Assembly (NCBI RefSeq): GCF_900187945.1
Contig: NZ_FYEH01000005.1
Coordinates: forward strand, 1-64,000
DNA: 64,000 nt
Source of the DNA: Arboricoccus pini
Lineage (GTDB): Bacteria; Pseudomonadota; Alphaproteobacteria; Geminicoccales; Geminicoccaceae
Direction: 5' to 3'
Shown here: one piece after another, positions 35,877-45,261 of the stretch
Position numbering within the stretch: the first letter of the stretch is position 1
Layout: each line of letters starts with the position of its first letter
The notes under the pieces: generated by a model
Databases searched by the model: none
What the model saw: the letters and a program-made list of their open reading frames with translations, nothing else
Told to the model about the DNA's origin: nothing
Made by a program: the position numbers and the translations under genes

Positions 35877-37865
35877 TCAAGACGTGCGGAGATCGGGCGC
35901 TGCGCCCTCCCGCTGGCACAATGCAAGAAAGGCGTCAAGGGACAAGCTCTCCTGCGACTGGCTACCCAGGCGCCGCAGGCTCACCGTCCGCTCAGCCGCC
36001 TCACGTGCGCCCACAGCAAGGAGAAGCGGCACCTTGGCCAGGCTATGTTGCCGGACCTTATAGGAGATCTTATCCGGGCTGGTGTCGACATTGACCCGCA
36101 CGCCCTTGGCATTCAGCAGATCCCGCACCTCGTAGGCGTAGGCGTCGGCCTCATTCGTGACGGTAGCGACAACGACCTGGACCGGGGCCAGCCAAAGGGG
36201 CATGCGCCCGGCATGCTCCTCGATCAGCATGCCGATGAACCGTTCGAGCGAACCCAGCACCGCCCGGTGCAGCATGACCGGTCGATGCCGGGCACCGTCG
36301 GAGCCCACATATTCGGCATCGAGCCGTTCGGGCAGGATGAAGTCGACCTGCAGTGTGCCGCACTGCCAATCCCGGCCGATCGCGTCCCTTAAGACGAACT
36401 CGAGCTTGGGCCCATAGAAGGCGCCTTCGCCCGGATTGAGGGTGGTCTCCATCCCGGCACCCTCGACAGCCGCCGAGAGAGCTGCCTCCGCCTGGTCCCA
36501 CACTTCGTCGCTGCCAGCCCTCACCTCGGGACGATCCGAGAACTTCACCTTGACGTCGGTGAAGCCGAAATCGGCATAGATGCTCTTCAGCAGCTCGAAG
36601 AAACGCCGGCTTTCCTCGCCGATCTGCTCCGGTGTGCAGAAAATGTGCGCGTCGTCCTGGGTGAAAGCGCGCACCCGCATAATGCCGTGAAGAGCGCCAG
36701 AAGGTTCGTTGCGCATGCAAGAGCCGAACTCCGCCATTCTTAGCGGAAGATCGCGATAGCTGTGCAGCGTCTGGTTGAAAATCTGCACATGGCAGGGGCA
36801 GTTCATTGGCTTGATTGCAAGCGCGCGATCGTCCTCGGTCTCGACCGTGAACATGTTTTGCCTGAACTTGTCCCAGTGCCCGGAGCGTTCCCAGAGGACG
36901 CGGTCGACCAGCTGCGGCGTACGCACCTCCTGATAGCCATCGGCGGCGATGCGACGTCGCACGTAGTCCTCGACGATCCGATAGAGCGTCCAACCCTTGG
37001 GATGCCAGAAGACCGAGCCCGCTGCCTCTTCCTGAATATGAAAGAGATCCATCTCGCGGCCGAGCCGGCGGTGATCGCGGCGCTCCGCCTCCTCGAGCTG
37101 GTGCAGATGGGCGTCGAGTTCTTTCTTCGTCGCGAATGCCGTGCCGTAGATGCGCTGCAACTGCGGATTGCGCGCATCGCCGCGCCAATAGGCGCCGGCC
37201 ACCTTCATGAGCTTGAAAGCGCCGATCCGGCCGGTCGATGGCCCATGCGGTCCGCGACAAAGGTCGAACCACTCGCCTTGATGATAAAGGGTGATCCTTT
37301 GATCCGCCGGGATGGCATCCAGCAACTCGAGCTTGAAATCCTCGCCCATCGCGGCGAAGCGCTCCCGGGCCTCTTCCCGGCTGACTTCCTCCCGGCGAAA
37401 TGGCCGATCGGCAGCGACGATGGCAGCCATCTTCGCTTCGATCTTCGTCAAGTCCTCGCTCGAAAACGGCTCGGCGCGATAGAAATCGTAGTAGAAGCCA
37501 TTCTCGATCGCGGGGCCGATCGTTACCTGCGTTCCGGGGAAGAGAGCCTGTACGGCCTCTGCCATCACATGCGCGGCGTCATGCCGGATAAGGCCCAGCG
37601 CGTCCGCATCCTGCGCGCGCACGATCTTAGCGTGCGCATCGGCCAGGATGGGCCAATCGAGATCGCGTAACACGCCGTCCACCTCGATCGCTAAAGCGGC
37701 CTTGGCAAGGCCCGGGCCGATCGAGGCTGCGACCTCCTTGCCGGTGACCGGCGCGTCGAAGGTCCGCGTCGTCCCGTCAGGCAGGGTGATGGCAACCCTG
37801 TTCCCGCTGGCGTGAGCAACGCCTGCCCGTTCCTCGGGCTTTGCGGAATCGACGACATTGGACAT
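35877..37865 (-). CDS. thrS: Threonyl-tRNA synthetase
   Basis: 662 residues: TGS domain (about 20-80), editing domain (about 85-240), class II core and anticodon domain. Core motifs include KPMNCPCHV (zinc Cys), [19 protein letters not shown], and QCGTLQVDF. It lies 158 nt upstream of infC on the same strand and is divergent from a hydrolase gene. Confidence 0.97.
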   Translation of the reverse strand: MSNVVDSAKPEERAGVAHASGNRVAITLPDGTTRTFDAPVTGKEVAASIGPGLAKAALAIEVDGVLRDLDWPILADAHAKIVRAQDADALGLIRHDAAHVMAEAVQALFPGTQVTIGPAIENGFYYDFYRAEPFSSEDLTKIEAKMAAIVAADRPFRREEVSREEARERFAAMGEDFKLELLDAIPADQRITLYHQGEWFDLCRGPHGPSTGRIGAFKLMKVAGAYWRGDARNPQLQRIYGTAFATKKELDAHLHQLEEAERRDHRRLGREMDLFHIQEEAAGSVFWHPKGWTLYRIVEDYVRRRIAADGYQEVRTPQLVDRVLWERSGHWDKFRQNMFTVETEDDRALAIKPMNCPCHVQIFNQTLHSYRDLPLRMAEFGSCMRNEPSGALHGIMRVRAFTQDDAHIFCTPEQIGEESRRFFELLKSIYADFGFTDVKVKFSDRPEVRAGSDEVWDQAEAALSAAVEGAGMETTLNPGEGAFYGPKLEFVLRDAIGRDWQCGTLQVDFILPERLDAEYVGSDGARHRPVMLHRAVLGSLERFIGMLIEEHAGRMPLWLAPVQVVVATVTNEADAYAYEVRDLLNAKGVRVNVDTSPDKISYKVRQHSLAKVPLLLAVGAREAAERTVSLRRLGSQSQESLSLDAFLALCQREGAAPDLRTS

Positions 37866-38020
37866 GATGGTCGGACAACTCGAGCTGGGGCCAGGGGCCC
37901 GGTGGAAAGGGCGCGCATCCTGCCACGCCGCACGACGGAATGGGAGGGCAGGAGCTCAGATATGGTACTTCTGCGCGCGAAACGTTGCCCTCCTGCCGAA
38001 GCCAAGCCATCTTCTGGCGC

Positions 38021-38776
38021 ATGAGCGAGGTCGATTATCTCAAGGTCGGCGCCGGCTATCGTCTGGCGTTCGAGCGGATTCCCGGCGACGGGCCGACGTT
38101 GGTCTTCCTTTCAGGGCTGCGTTCGGATCTCACCGGCAGCAAGGCCAGTCACTTGGCCGATCTCTGTCGGAGCAGGGGCCAGAATTTCCTGCGTTTTGAC
38201 TATCGCGGTCATGGACGCTCCGAGGGCCTGTTCGAGGAGCATGGGATCGGCGACTGGCACGCCGACACGATGGCGATGCTGGAACAGGTCGTTGACGGGC
38301 CCTTCATCCTTGTGGGCTCGTCGATGGGCGGCTGGCAGGCGCTGCTTGCGGGGCTGCGGCTCCCCCAGCGCATCCGAGGCTTGATAGGGATTGCCGCCGC
38401 TCCCGACTTCACTGCCCGCGTTGTCGAGCCAGCACTCGATGCAGAAGCGCGGGCCACACTCGCGCGCGACGGCAAGCTGCTTGTGCCTAATCCATATGGC
38501 GAGCCTTTGCCGCTGACGGCGGGATTCATGCGCGACGCTGCCCGGCATCTGGTCATGCAGGACAGCATTGCCATTCGCTGCCCGGTCCATCTGCTGCACG
38601 GCCAGGAGGACCGCGAGGTTCCCTGGAGCACCGCTTTGGAGCTGGCCAGTTGTCTCGAGAGCCGCGCCGTTACGGTCGAGCTCGTGAAGGACGGTGATCA
38701 CCGTCTCTCACGGCCGGACGATCTTTATCGTCTCGAGCAGGCAGTCGACCGGGTGATGCAACAGGCGGACCTATGA
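38021..38776 (+). CDS. Alpha/beta hydrolase
   Basis: 251 residues. FDYRGHGRSEG, the nucleophile elbow GSSMGGW, the acid in HGQEDREVPW and His in DGDHRLS make a complete triad. It resembles the ABHD10-like thioesterase/esterase group; the physiological ester is unknown. Convergent overlap of 6 nt with the next gene. Confidence 0.9.
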   Translation: MSEVDYLKVGAGYRLAFERIPGDGPTLVFLSGLRSDLTGSKASHLADLCRSRGQNFLRFDYRGHGRSEGLFEEHGIGDWHADTMAMLEQVVDGPFILVGSSMGGWQALLAGLRLPQRIRGLIGIAAAPDFTARVVEPALDAEARATLARDGKLLVPNPYGEPLPLTAGFMRDAARHLVMQDSIAIRCPVHLLHGQEDREVPWSTALELASCLESRAVTVELVKDGDHRLSRPDDLYRLEQAVDRVMQQADL

Positions 38777-39637
38777 GTTCTCCGCCTCGCGCAGAAGTGC
38801 CGCCAAACCCTCTCGATAGGTGGGAAAGGCGAGGGTCACGCCAAGCTCCCGCTTGATTCTCTCGTTTCGCACCCTGCGATTGGCGCTGTAGAAGCTTCGG
38901 GCCATCGGCGGCAGCTCCGCCGTCTCGAAGGGCAGTTCCGGTGGCGGCGGGACGCCCATCAGTTTCGCCGCATGGCCAACGACGTCCTGGGACGGTGCCG
39001 GCTCGTCGTCGCAAACATTGTAGATTCGTCCGGGCGAGGGCTTGGCGATCGAGGCCATGAGCACTCGAACGATATCGTCCACGTGAATTCGCGAGAAGAC
39101 CTGGCCCGGTTTGACGATGCGCCTAGCCGTGCCTTGGCGCAGCGTGACGAAAGCATTGCGACCGGGTCCGTAGATCCCGGCCAGCCGGAAAATATGCGTG
39201 GGCAGCCCACTGGCGAGCCAGTCCCGCTCGGCCGCCGCCCTGCGATCCGCGCGCGCGATCGCCGGCAGGAGCGGCGTCTCCTCGTCGACCCAGGCACCAT
39301 CGCGATTACCGTAGACCGAGGTGCTCCCTAGCCAGCCCAGCCAGGCAAGGCCAGGGAGGGCGGCCAAGTCCGCCGCGTGCCACCTCAGCACGGGATCGCC
39401 CTCTGGATCTGGCGGAATCGAGTGCAGGACATGCGTCACGCTGGAGAGAGCGGTCGACGCCTCCTGCAAGGGCCCGAGCCCGGCGAATTCGAAGGCCTCG
39501 ATCCCCTCCTGACGGAGTTCTGCGACCTTCGCGGCTGTACGCGCCGTTCCCCGAATGATCCATCCTTTCGACGCCAGGGCCGCGGCCAATCGTTTGGCCG
39601 TGTAGCCCAGACCAAAGCAGAAGAGGACTTCAGGCAA
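38771..39637 (-). CDS. Atypical SDR / NAD-dependent epimerase-like protein (YeeZ-like)
   Basis: About 288 residues if it starts at TTG 39637, giving the family start PEVLFCFGLGYTAKRLA with only an 8-nt overlap with queG; a longer reading to 39766 would bury 137 nt inside queG. The Rossmann GLGYTA motif, STSVYGNRDG and AGIYGPGRN are those of the YeeZ group of extended SDRs. Substrate not known. Co-transcribed with queG. Confidence 0.85.
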   Translation of the reverse strand: MPEVLFCFGLGYTAKRLAAALASKGWIIRGTARTAAKVAELRQEGIEAFEFAGLGPLQEASTALSSVTHVLHSIPPDPEGDPVLRWHAADLAALPGLAWLGWLGSTSVYGNRDGAWVDEETPLLPAIARADRRAAAERDWLASGLPTHIFRLAGIYGPGRNAFVTLRQGTARRIVKPGQVFSRIHVDDIVRVLMASIAKPSPGRIYNVCDDEPAPSQDVVGHAAKLMGVPPPPELPFETAELPPMARSFYSANRRVRNERIKRELGVTLAFPTYREGLAALLREAENS

Positions 39638-40778
39638 AGGCCTTGTCCCTGCTGGCCTGACGCCATTCCTCTCGAACCGAGGGATCGGACTCGCCGGCAT
39701 GGGCGCTGGCAAACGATTCCAGTTCCGCCTGGGACACGAGTTGCGCCAGCGCCCAGACGGCAGCACCCCTTACGAGGGGCGAGGCATCTCCCAGGCGGCG
39801 CGTCAGGGGTTGAACGAATCTCGCATCGCCACTGTTGCCCATCGCCAGGACGACGTTTCGCATGAATCGGTCGCGACCGATGCGTTTGATCGGACTGCCG
39901 CTGAAACGGACCCTGAAACTGGCATCGTCCAGGTGGGACAGTTCTTCCAGGCTAGGGGTCACACGGTCCGGTAGTGCCGCGAGCTTCACCTCGCTGGCGG
40001 CGCTGGCGAACTTGTTCCAGGGGCAGGCGGCCAGGCAATCGTCGCAACCATAGATCCGGTTTCCCAGGAGATGGCGGAATTCCCGATCGATCGGGCCCTT
40101 ATGCTCGATCGTCAGATAGCTGATGCAACGCCGGGCATCGAGTTGATAGGGTGCTGGGAAGGCGGCCGTCGGACAGACGTCCAGGCATCGGCGACACTGG
40201 CCGCAATGGTCGGCCTCCGGCGGATCGGACGGCAGGTCGATGCTCGTGAGGATCTCGCCCAGGAAGAGCCAGGAGCCGAACTGGCGAGAGACGAGATTCG
40301 TGTGCTTGCCCTGCCAACCAAGCCCGGCCTGTTGCGCCAGCGGCTTCTCCAGGAGAGGGGCGGTGTCGACGAAGACCTTGATCTCGCCGCCTCCAACACG
40401 GTGCAGCCACTGCCCGAGTTCTTTCAATCTTCCCTTGATCACCTCATGATAATCGCGGTGGCGCGCATAGACGGAGATATAGGCGCGGCCCTTGGCCTCG
40501 AGCTCGGGGCGCGGATCAGCGCTTGGACCGTAATTCATGGCCAGCGTGATGGCCGATCGCGCCTCCGGCCAGAGGTGGACGGGCGAGGAGCGACGATCTG
40601 GCTCGGCCGCTAGCCAGGCCATGCTGCCATGTCGGCCGAGGCCGATCGCCTGACGGTAACGGTCCTGGACGACAGGCGGCAGGTCCGCCTTGGTGAAGCG
40701 GATGCTTGAAAACCCGAGCGCCTCAGCGCGCTCGCGGATACGCCCAGGCAACTCGGCCTTAGAAATCCGGATCGTCAT
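39630..40778 (-). CDS. queG: Epoxyqueuosine reductase
   Basis: 382 residues. It has the cobalamin-binding N-domain with catalytic Asp in VDTAPLLEK, two 4Fe-4S motifs (CGQCRRCLDVCP and CDDCLAACPW plus an earlier Cys), and C-terminal HEAT-like repeats. QueG makes queuosine in tRNA at the last step. ATG 40778 overlaps the GST gene end by 20 nt. Confidence 0.95.
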   Translation of the reverse strand: MTIRISKAELPGRIRERAEALGFSSIRFTKADLPPVVQDRYRQAIGLGRHGSMAWLAAEPDRRSSPVHLWPEARSAITLAMNYGPSADPRPELEAKGRAYISVYARHRDYHEVIKGRLKELGQWLHRVGGGEIKVFVDTAPLLEKPLAQQAGLGWQGKHTNLVSRQFGSWLFLGEILTSIDLPSDPPEADHCGQCRRCLDVCPTAAFPAPYQLDARRCISYLTIEHKGPIDREFRHLLGNRIYGCDDCLAACPWNKFASAASEVKLAALPDRVTPSLEELSHLDDASFRVRFSGSPIKRIGRDRFMRNVVLAMGNSGDARFVQPLTRRLGDASPLVRGAAVWALAQLVSQAELESFASAHAGESDPSVREEWRQASRDKAFA

Positions 40779-41424
40779 AATGCGCGGGCGGCGTGAGCAT
40801 GCGGACCCGCTCAAGAAGGATCGGCCGCATGGAAGGGCGCGACTTCATCTTGGCGTACCAGTCGCGCGCCGCGCCAGCGTGCTCCCAGTTGATATCGCCC
40901 ATGTAATCGAGCACCGAGAGATGCGCTGCTGCCACCAGATCGGCCATGGTGAGCTGATCGCCTGCCAGCCACCGACGGCTTTGGTAGAGCCAATCGATGT
41001 AAGCCAGATGGAAGCGGATATTGGCCACCGCCTCGCGTAGGCCATCGGTGCGAGGAAAGCCACGCCTCGCCCAGCGCTTGACGATCTTTTCGCGCCAGAG
41101 TGGGTCGGTCACTTCGCGGGTGAACTTCGTGTCGAACCAAGCAACGAGCCGTCGCGTCTCGTTACGCTCCTCAAGGGAGCGGCCATAGAGCGTCGTCTCG
41201 GGGAAGGCCTCCTCGAGATAGTCCGCGATCGCCTGCGAATCGCAGATCACGAGGTCGTCATCGACGAGCACAGGGGCTTCCGAAGCCGGGTTAAGCGCCA
41301 GGAACTCGTCTTTTTGCTCCCAGGGCTCAACCTCGATCAGCTCGGCCACGAGATTCTTCTCGCGCAAGGCCAGACGAATCTTGCGTGAATATGGGCAAAG
41401 GGGAACGTGATAAAGGCGCAGCAT
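40759..41424 (-). CDS. Glutathione S-transferase family protein
   Basis: 221 residues. Thioredoxin-like N-domain (LYHVPLCPYSRKIRLAL, then EAPVLVDDDLVICDSQAIADYLEE) and an all-helical C-domain. The CPYS motif suggests a Cys-type or omega-like enzyme active in thiol reduction. Head of the gst-queG-SDR unit. Confidence 0.92.
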   Translation of the reverse strand: MLRLYHVPLCPYSRKIRLALREKNLVAELIEVEPWEQKDEFLALNPASEAPVLVDDDLVICDSQAIADYLEEAFPETTLYGRSLEERNETRRLVAWFDTKFTREVTDPLWREKIVKRWARRGFPRTDGLREAVANIRFHLAYIDWLYQSRRWLAGDQLTMADLVAAAHLSVLDYMGDINWEHAGAARDWYAKMKSRPSMRPILLERVRMLTPPAHYDDPDF

Positions 41425-41528
41425 GAGGTCCGTGTCGTCGGCCCCGGGTTGGGCAAAAGGGACCGTGTCGGCGCATAGAAAGACGATGCCGAGCGCCCTG
41501 GCAAGCTTCCTGGTTGCCGAACAGGCTT

Positions 41529-41663
41529 TCAGGCCAAGCTAAAAAGTCCGCGAAGCACGAAGGCGACGATCGCAACGACGCATACGCCAGCCAGCCACAG
41601 GCCTGCAAACCAGAGTAGACGCCGGCCGCGCGAATTTGCCAGAGCACCCCGCGAACGACTCAA
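41529..41663 (-). CDS. DUF2474 small membrane protein, CydX-like oxidase subunit
   Basis: A 44-residue gene: TTG start at 41663 overlapping the cydB stop as TTGA, TGA stop at 41531-41529. The peptide has a basic N-terminus (SRSRGALANSRGRR), then LLWFAGLWLAGVCVVAIVA and a short tail. That is the DUF2474 pattern found directly after cydB in CIO-type oxidases. By analogy with CydX it probably packs against CydA/B as a single-helix accessory subunit. Confidence 0.75.
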   Translation of the reverse strand: MSRSRGALANSRGRRLLWFAGLWLAGVCVVAIVAFVLRGLFSLA

Positions 41664-42676
41664 TGATAACCCTCAGCATCAGCTACTTTGCCGCGAAATA
41701 CCCAATAGCTGTACCCGGTATAAGCCAGGATGACGGGTAAGAGCACCAAGGCGCCCACCAGCAGGAAGCCTTGGCTCATGGGTGGTGAGGCTGCTTCCCA
41801 GATCGTCACGCTATAGGGGATGATATGGGGGAACATGCTGATGCCAATCCCCAGATAGGAGAGGGCAAACAACGCCATGGCCAGCAGGAATGGCCAGTAA
41901 TCGTGGCGATTCTCGACCGCTCGCCAGAAAAGGAAGGCGGTCAGCACGACCAGGACCGGCACGGGTGACAAATAGAGAAGGTTCGGCCACGCGAACCAGC
42001 GCTGATAGATATGCGGATTGATGAAGGGAGTCAGGAGCGAGACGATCCCGATCCCGATCATTACCAGGAGCCCGATAGGCGCGACGATCTCAAAGGACCA
42101 AGCCTGCAATTCTTCCTCGGTCTTCATGATGAGCCAGGTAGCTCCCAAAAGAGCATAGCCCGCGACCAGGGCAGCCCCGCAGACGAGGGCGAACGGTGAG
42201 ATCCACGTAAGTGCCGTGCCGGTGAAAATGCGGTTGGCGACATCCACCTCAAAGCCCTGGATGAAAGTACCGAGGACCACGCCCTGGGCAAAGGTCGCGA
42301 TGACCGAGCCCAGCGCGAACGCGGCGGACCAGAGGTGCTTGTTGCGACGGCTCTTGAAGCGGAATTCGAATGCCACGCCGCGAAAGATCAAGGCGAGCAA
42401 CATGACGATGAGCGGCATATAGAGGGCTTCCAAAAGCACGGCATAGGCAATCGGGAAGGTGCCGAGCAGACCGCCGCCGCCCAGAATGAGCCAGGTCTCG
42501 TTGCCGTCCCAGATGGGTGCCACGCTGTTCATCATGATGTCCCGTTCCCGCTCGCCCCTGGCAAAGGGAAAGAGGATGCCGACGCCGAGGTCGAACCCAT
42601 CCATCAGCACGTACATGAAGACAGCGATGCCGATCAGCGCCGTCCAGATGAGGGGGAGGTCGTAGCTCCAGTCCAT
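41660..42676 (-). CDS. cydB: Cytochrome bd-type ubiquinol oxidase subunit II
   Basis: 338 residues, about nine helices. YDLPLIWTALIGIAVFMYVLMDGFDLG and APIWDGNETWLILGGGG are family signatures. ATG at 42676, 5 nt after cydA. With subunit I it reduces oxygen with quinol in the inner membrane, giving high oxygen affinity or cyanide tolerance. Confidence 0.95.
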   Translation of the reverse strand: MDWSYDLPLIWTALIGIAVFMYVLMDGFDLGVGILFPFARGERERDIMMNSVAPIWDGNETWLILGGGGLLGTFPIAYAVLLEALYMPLIVMLLALIFRGVAFEFRFKSRRNKHLWSAAFALGSVIATFAQGVVLGTFIQGFEVDVANRIFTGTALTWISPFALVCGAALVAGYALLGATWLIMKTEEELQAWSFEIVAPIGLLVMIGIGIVSLLTPFINPHIYQRWFAWPNLLYLSPVPVLVVLTAFLFWRAVENRHDYWPFLLAMALFALSYLGIGISMFPHIIPYSVTIWEAASPPMSQGFLLVGALVLLPVILAYTGYSYWVFRGKVADAEGYH

Positions 42677-42681
42677 CTTCG

Positions 42682-44073
42682 CTACTCCGTCGCGTCGAGG
42701 CTGGCGGCCGCCGAGAGCGGCCGTGCCGATCGTTGGGGCCCGCGCGGATCGTCGCGCAGACGCCCGGGACCCTTGGCCATCATGCGGATCATGTAGATGG
42801 CGCCGACAGAGAAGACGAGGCAGTAGACGACGACGAACATGATCAGCGTCGTTAGTACCGCTGATGTCGAGACGGCGGAGATGCCATCGGCCGTGCGGAT
42901 CTCTCCATAGACCAGCCAGGGCTGACGGCCATGTTCGGTAGTGTACCAGCCGAACAGAATGGCGGGAAAGCCGATCGGCCCTGCCATAAGGCAGACTTTC
43001 AGAAACCATCGCGTATCGTAGAGCCGGCCCTTGAGGCGTAGCCACAGGCTGGTGACGCCGATGGCCAGCATGAGCATGCCCAGGGCGACCATCAGACGGA
43101 ACGACCAGAAGAGCGAGCGGGAGTCTGGCCACTGTTCACGCGGAAACTCGCTCAGCGACGGAAAATCTCCGCTCAGCGAGTGAGTCAGAATCAGCGAGCC
43201 CAGATAGGGGATGCCGAAGGCATAACGGACCGTAGCCGCCTCGTTGTCGGGCAATCCGAAGAGGAGCAGCGGTACCGGCCCATCGTCCGGCACGAAATGG
43301 CCTTCCATGGCCGCAATTTTGGCCGGCTGATATTCAAGCGTGTTCAACCCGTGCAAATCGCCGGCGATGATCTGGATTGGCGTTACGATGGCGGCCATCC
43401 ACATGGACATTGAGAGCATGATTCGGGCGCTCTCATCGCCCGGGCGGCGCAAAAGATGGTAGGCGCCTGTAGCGCCGACGACGAAGGCCGTCGTCAGATA
43501 GGCGGCCAGTACCATGTGAACGAGGCGGTAAGGGAAAGAGGGATTGAAGATCACCGCCCACCAATCCAGCGGCCTATACTGGCCGTTGACGATTTCGAAG
43601 GCGACCGGTGTTTGCATCCAGCTATTGGCGGACAGGATCCAAAATGCCGAAATCAGCGTGCCGATCGCCACCAGGAGTGTCGCCAGGAAATGCAGTCTCG
43701 GCCCGACTTTCTTTCGTCCGAACAGCATGATGCCGATAAAGCCCGCCTCAAGGAAAAAGGCGGTCAGAACTTCGTAGCCGAGGAGGGGGCCCAACACCGG
43801 CCCTGTCGCATCGGAAAAGCGTGCCCAGTTCGTGCCGAATTGATAAGAAAGGACGATGCCCGAGACCACGCCCATGCCAAAGGTGACGGCAAAGATCTTT
43901 CCCCAAAACTCAAAGAGTTCGAGGTAGATCGCGCGTTTCGTCGTTAGCCACAGGCCCTCCAGCACCGCAAGGTAGCTGGCCAGTCCGATCGTGAAGGCCG
44001 GGAAGAGGATGTGGAACGAGACGGTGAAGGCGAACTGAATTCGTGCCAGGGTCGCCGCGTCAAGAGAATCCAT
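42682..44073 (-). CDS. cydA: Cytochrome bd-type ubiquinol oxidase subunit I (CIO-like)
   Basis: 463 residues. RIQFAFTVSFHILFPAF has the heme His near residue 21, YRLVHMVLAAY a second His, and FRLMVALGM the heme b558 Met. The Q-loop after LEYQPAKIAAMEGHF is short compared with E. coli CydA (522 residues), the form seen in cyanide-insensitive oxidases. No cydDC or regulator is adjacent. Confidence 0.95.
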   Translation of the reverse strand: MDSLDAATLARIQFAFTVSFHILFPAFTIGLASYLAVLEGLWLTTKRAIYLELFEFWGKIFAVTFGMGVVSGIVLSYQFGTNWARFSDATGPVLGPLLGYEVLTAFFLEAGFIGIMLFGRKKVGPRLHFLATLLVAIGTLISAFWILSANSWMQTPVAFEIVNGQYRPLDWWAVIFNPSFPYRLVHMVLAAYLTTAFVVGATGAYHLLRRPGDESARIMLSMSMWMAAIVTPIQIIAGDLHGLNTLEYQPAKIAAMEGHFVPDDGPVPLLLFGLPDNEAATVRYAFGIPYLGSLILTHSLSGDFPSLSEFPREQWPDSRSLFWSFRLMVALGMLMLAIGVTSLWLRLKGRLYDTRWFLKVCLMAGPIGFPAILFGWYTTEHGRQPWLVYGEIRTADGISAVSTSAVLTTLIMFVVVYCLVFSVGAIYMIRMMAKGPGRLRDDPRGPQRSARPLSAAASLDATE

Positions 44074-44524
44074 GATCCCTCGCCCTTTGCACTAAGCCTG
44101 CAGCGCTTTTAATCCGTCACTTTCCAATATGGACGACTTCGCGCGGTGAGACGAGCCCCGGTATGGCCTTGTGGGCCAGTCAAAATGGTTAAAATAGCGC
44201 GACAAACCCCGAGGACGACGAGAATTGCGCGATTGACTTGATCAGCGGCTCGGCCCGCCTGCAGGGACAAACACCTGAGAAGCCCTGGGCCCGGCGAGCT
44301 TAGGACATTGAACGCGCCAGGCACGGCGCAGATACGTTGAAAAGGAAGATGAATGCATCGATTTGAAAACCAAAGGGCGCGCTTTGGCCCGTATGGCATA
44401 GGGAGCTAAGCAGCGAGCGGCCAAACCGCCAATCAGTCATGGCGCTTTGCGACGAGGGCGAGCCAGCGCCGCTCACTGTAAGGCGAGGGAGGCCGAAAGG
44501 ATCGCCCGCCGTCCAGGCTATTCG
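44074..44524. other. Intergenic region, 451 nt (cyd promoter and msrA 3' region)
   Basis: No plausible gene. It contains the cyd promoter zone, a TGGCC/GGCCA hairpin at 44164-44178 in the cyd leader, and the msrA terminator at 44365-44387. No clear FNR box (TTGAT-N4-ATCAA) was found. Confidence 0.5.
44365..44387 (-). terminator. Rho-independent terminator after msrA
   Basis: Read on the minus strand, CCAAAG-CGCGCC-CTTTGG forms a 6-bp stem (44387-44370) followed directly by TTTTC. It lies 138 nt downstream of the msrA stop and separates msrA from the cyd operon. Confidence 0.6.
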
Positions 44525-45184
44525 TCACGCTGCGGCGATCAGGCCCGTGGGGCAGGTCACGCCAGTCCCAGCGAGGCCGCAATAGCCCCAAGGAACCTTG
44601 TGCAGATACTGCTGGTGGTCTTCCTCCGCATACCAGTACTCACCTGCGGGCTCGATCGTTGTCGTCACCCTCTCATGGCCCGCTTCGGCAAGCGCTTTAT
44701 CGAACGCCGCCATGGTTGACCGAGCGGTCTCGGCCTGGACCTGATCGAAGGTCTGGATCAGGCTGCGATACTGCGTGCCCACATCATTGCCCTGACGCAT
44801 GCCCTGCGTTGGATCATGAGCTTCGAAGAAGATCTTGAGGAGGGCCTCGTAGGAGATGACCTTCGGGTCGAACACGACGTGAACAACCTCCGCATGCCCC
44901 GTCTGACCCGTACAAACTTCCTCGTATGTCGGATTTGGCGTGAAGCCACCTGCATAGCCGACCGAGGTGACATGGACTCCCGGTTGGTTCCAAAGGAGCC
45001 GCTCAGCGCCCCAGAAGCAGCCCAGGCCAAAAATCGCCTGCTCCATCCCTTCGGGATAGGGAGCGAATATTGAATGGCCAGATACCGCATGTCGGCCCGA
45101 GAGCTTGAAGGGCCGTGCCGGGCGCCCCGCGAGCGCGTCGGCCGCGTCCACCATTTCCGCTTTCTTACGATAGCCGAACACCAT
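44525..45184 (-). CDS. msrA: Peptide-methionine (S)-S-oxide reductase MsrA
   Basis: 219 residues. The catalytic motif GCFWGAE has Cys56; resolving Cys residues lie in the C-terminal [14 protein letters not shown]. Cytosolic repair of methionine sulfoxide using thioredoxin. Monocistronic, with a terminator at 44365-44387. Confidence 0.95.
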   Translation of the reverse strand: MVFGYRKKAEMVDAADALAGRPARPFKLSGRHAVSGHSIFAPYPEGMEQAIFGLGCFWGAERLLWNQPGVHVTSVGYAGGFTPNPTYEEVCTGQTGHAEVVHVVFDPKVISYEALLKIFFEAHDPTQGMRQGNDVGTQYRSLIQTFDQVQAETARSTMAAFDKALAEAGHERVTTTIEPAGEYWYAEEDHQQYLHKVPWGYCGLAGTGVTCPTGLIAAA

Positions 45185-45261
45185 GGCGATCTCCCCTTTG
45201 CCATACAGCTAAATGGGGTTGGAGTGAGGCTGCATCAACGTCGGCTAGTGGCTGCGGCTCT

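Noticed and set aside
44231-44247. ATTGACTTGATCAG, looking like an FNR/Anr box before cydA
   Set aside because: The half-site spacing is three rather than four and one half-site is poor.
44109-44399. 96-residue minus-strand frame in the cyd promoter region
   Set aside because: It covers the msrA terminator, has no ribosome site and no family match.
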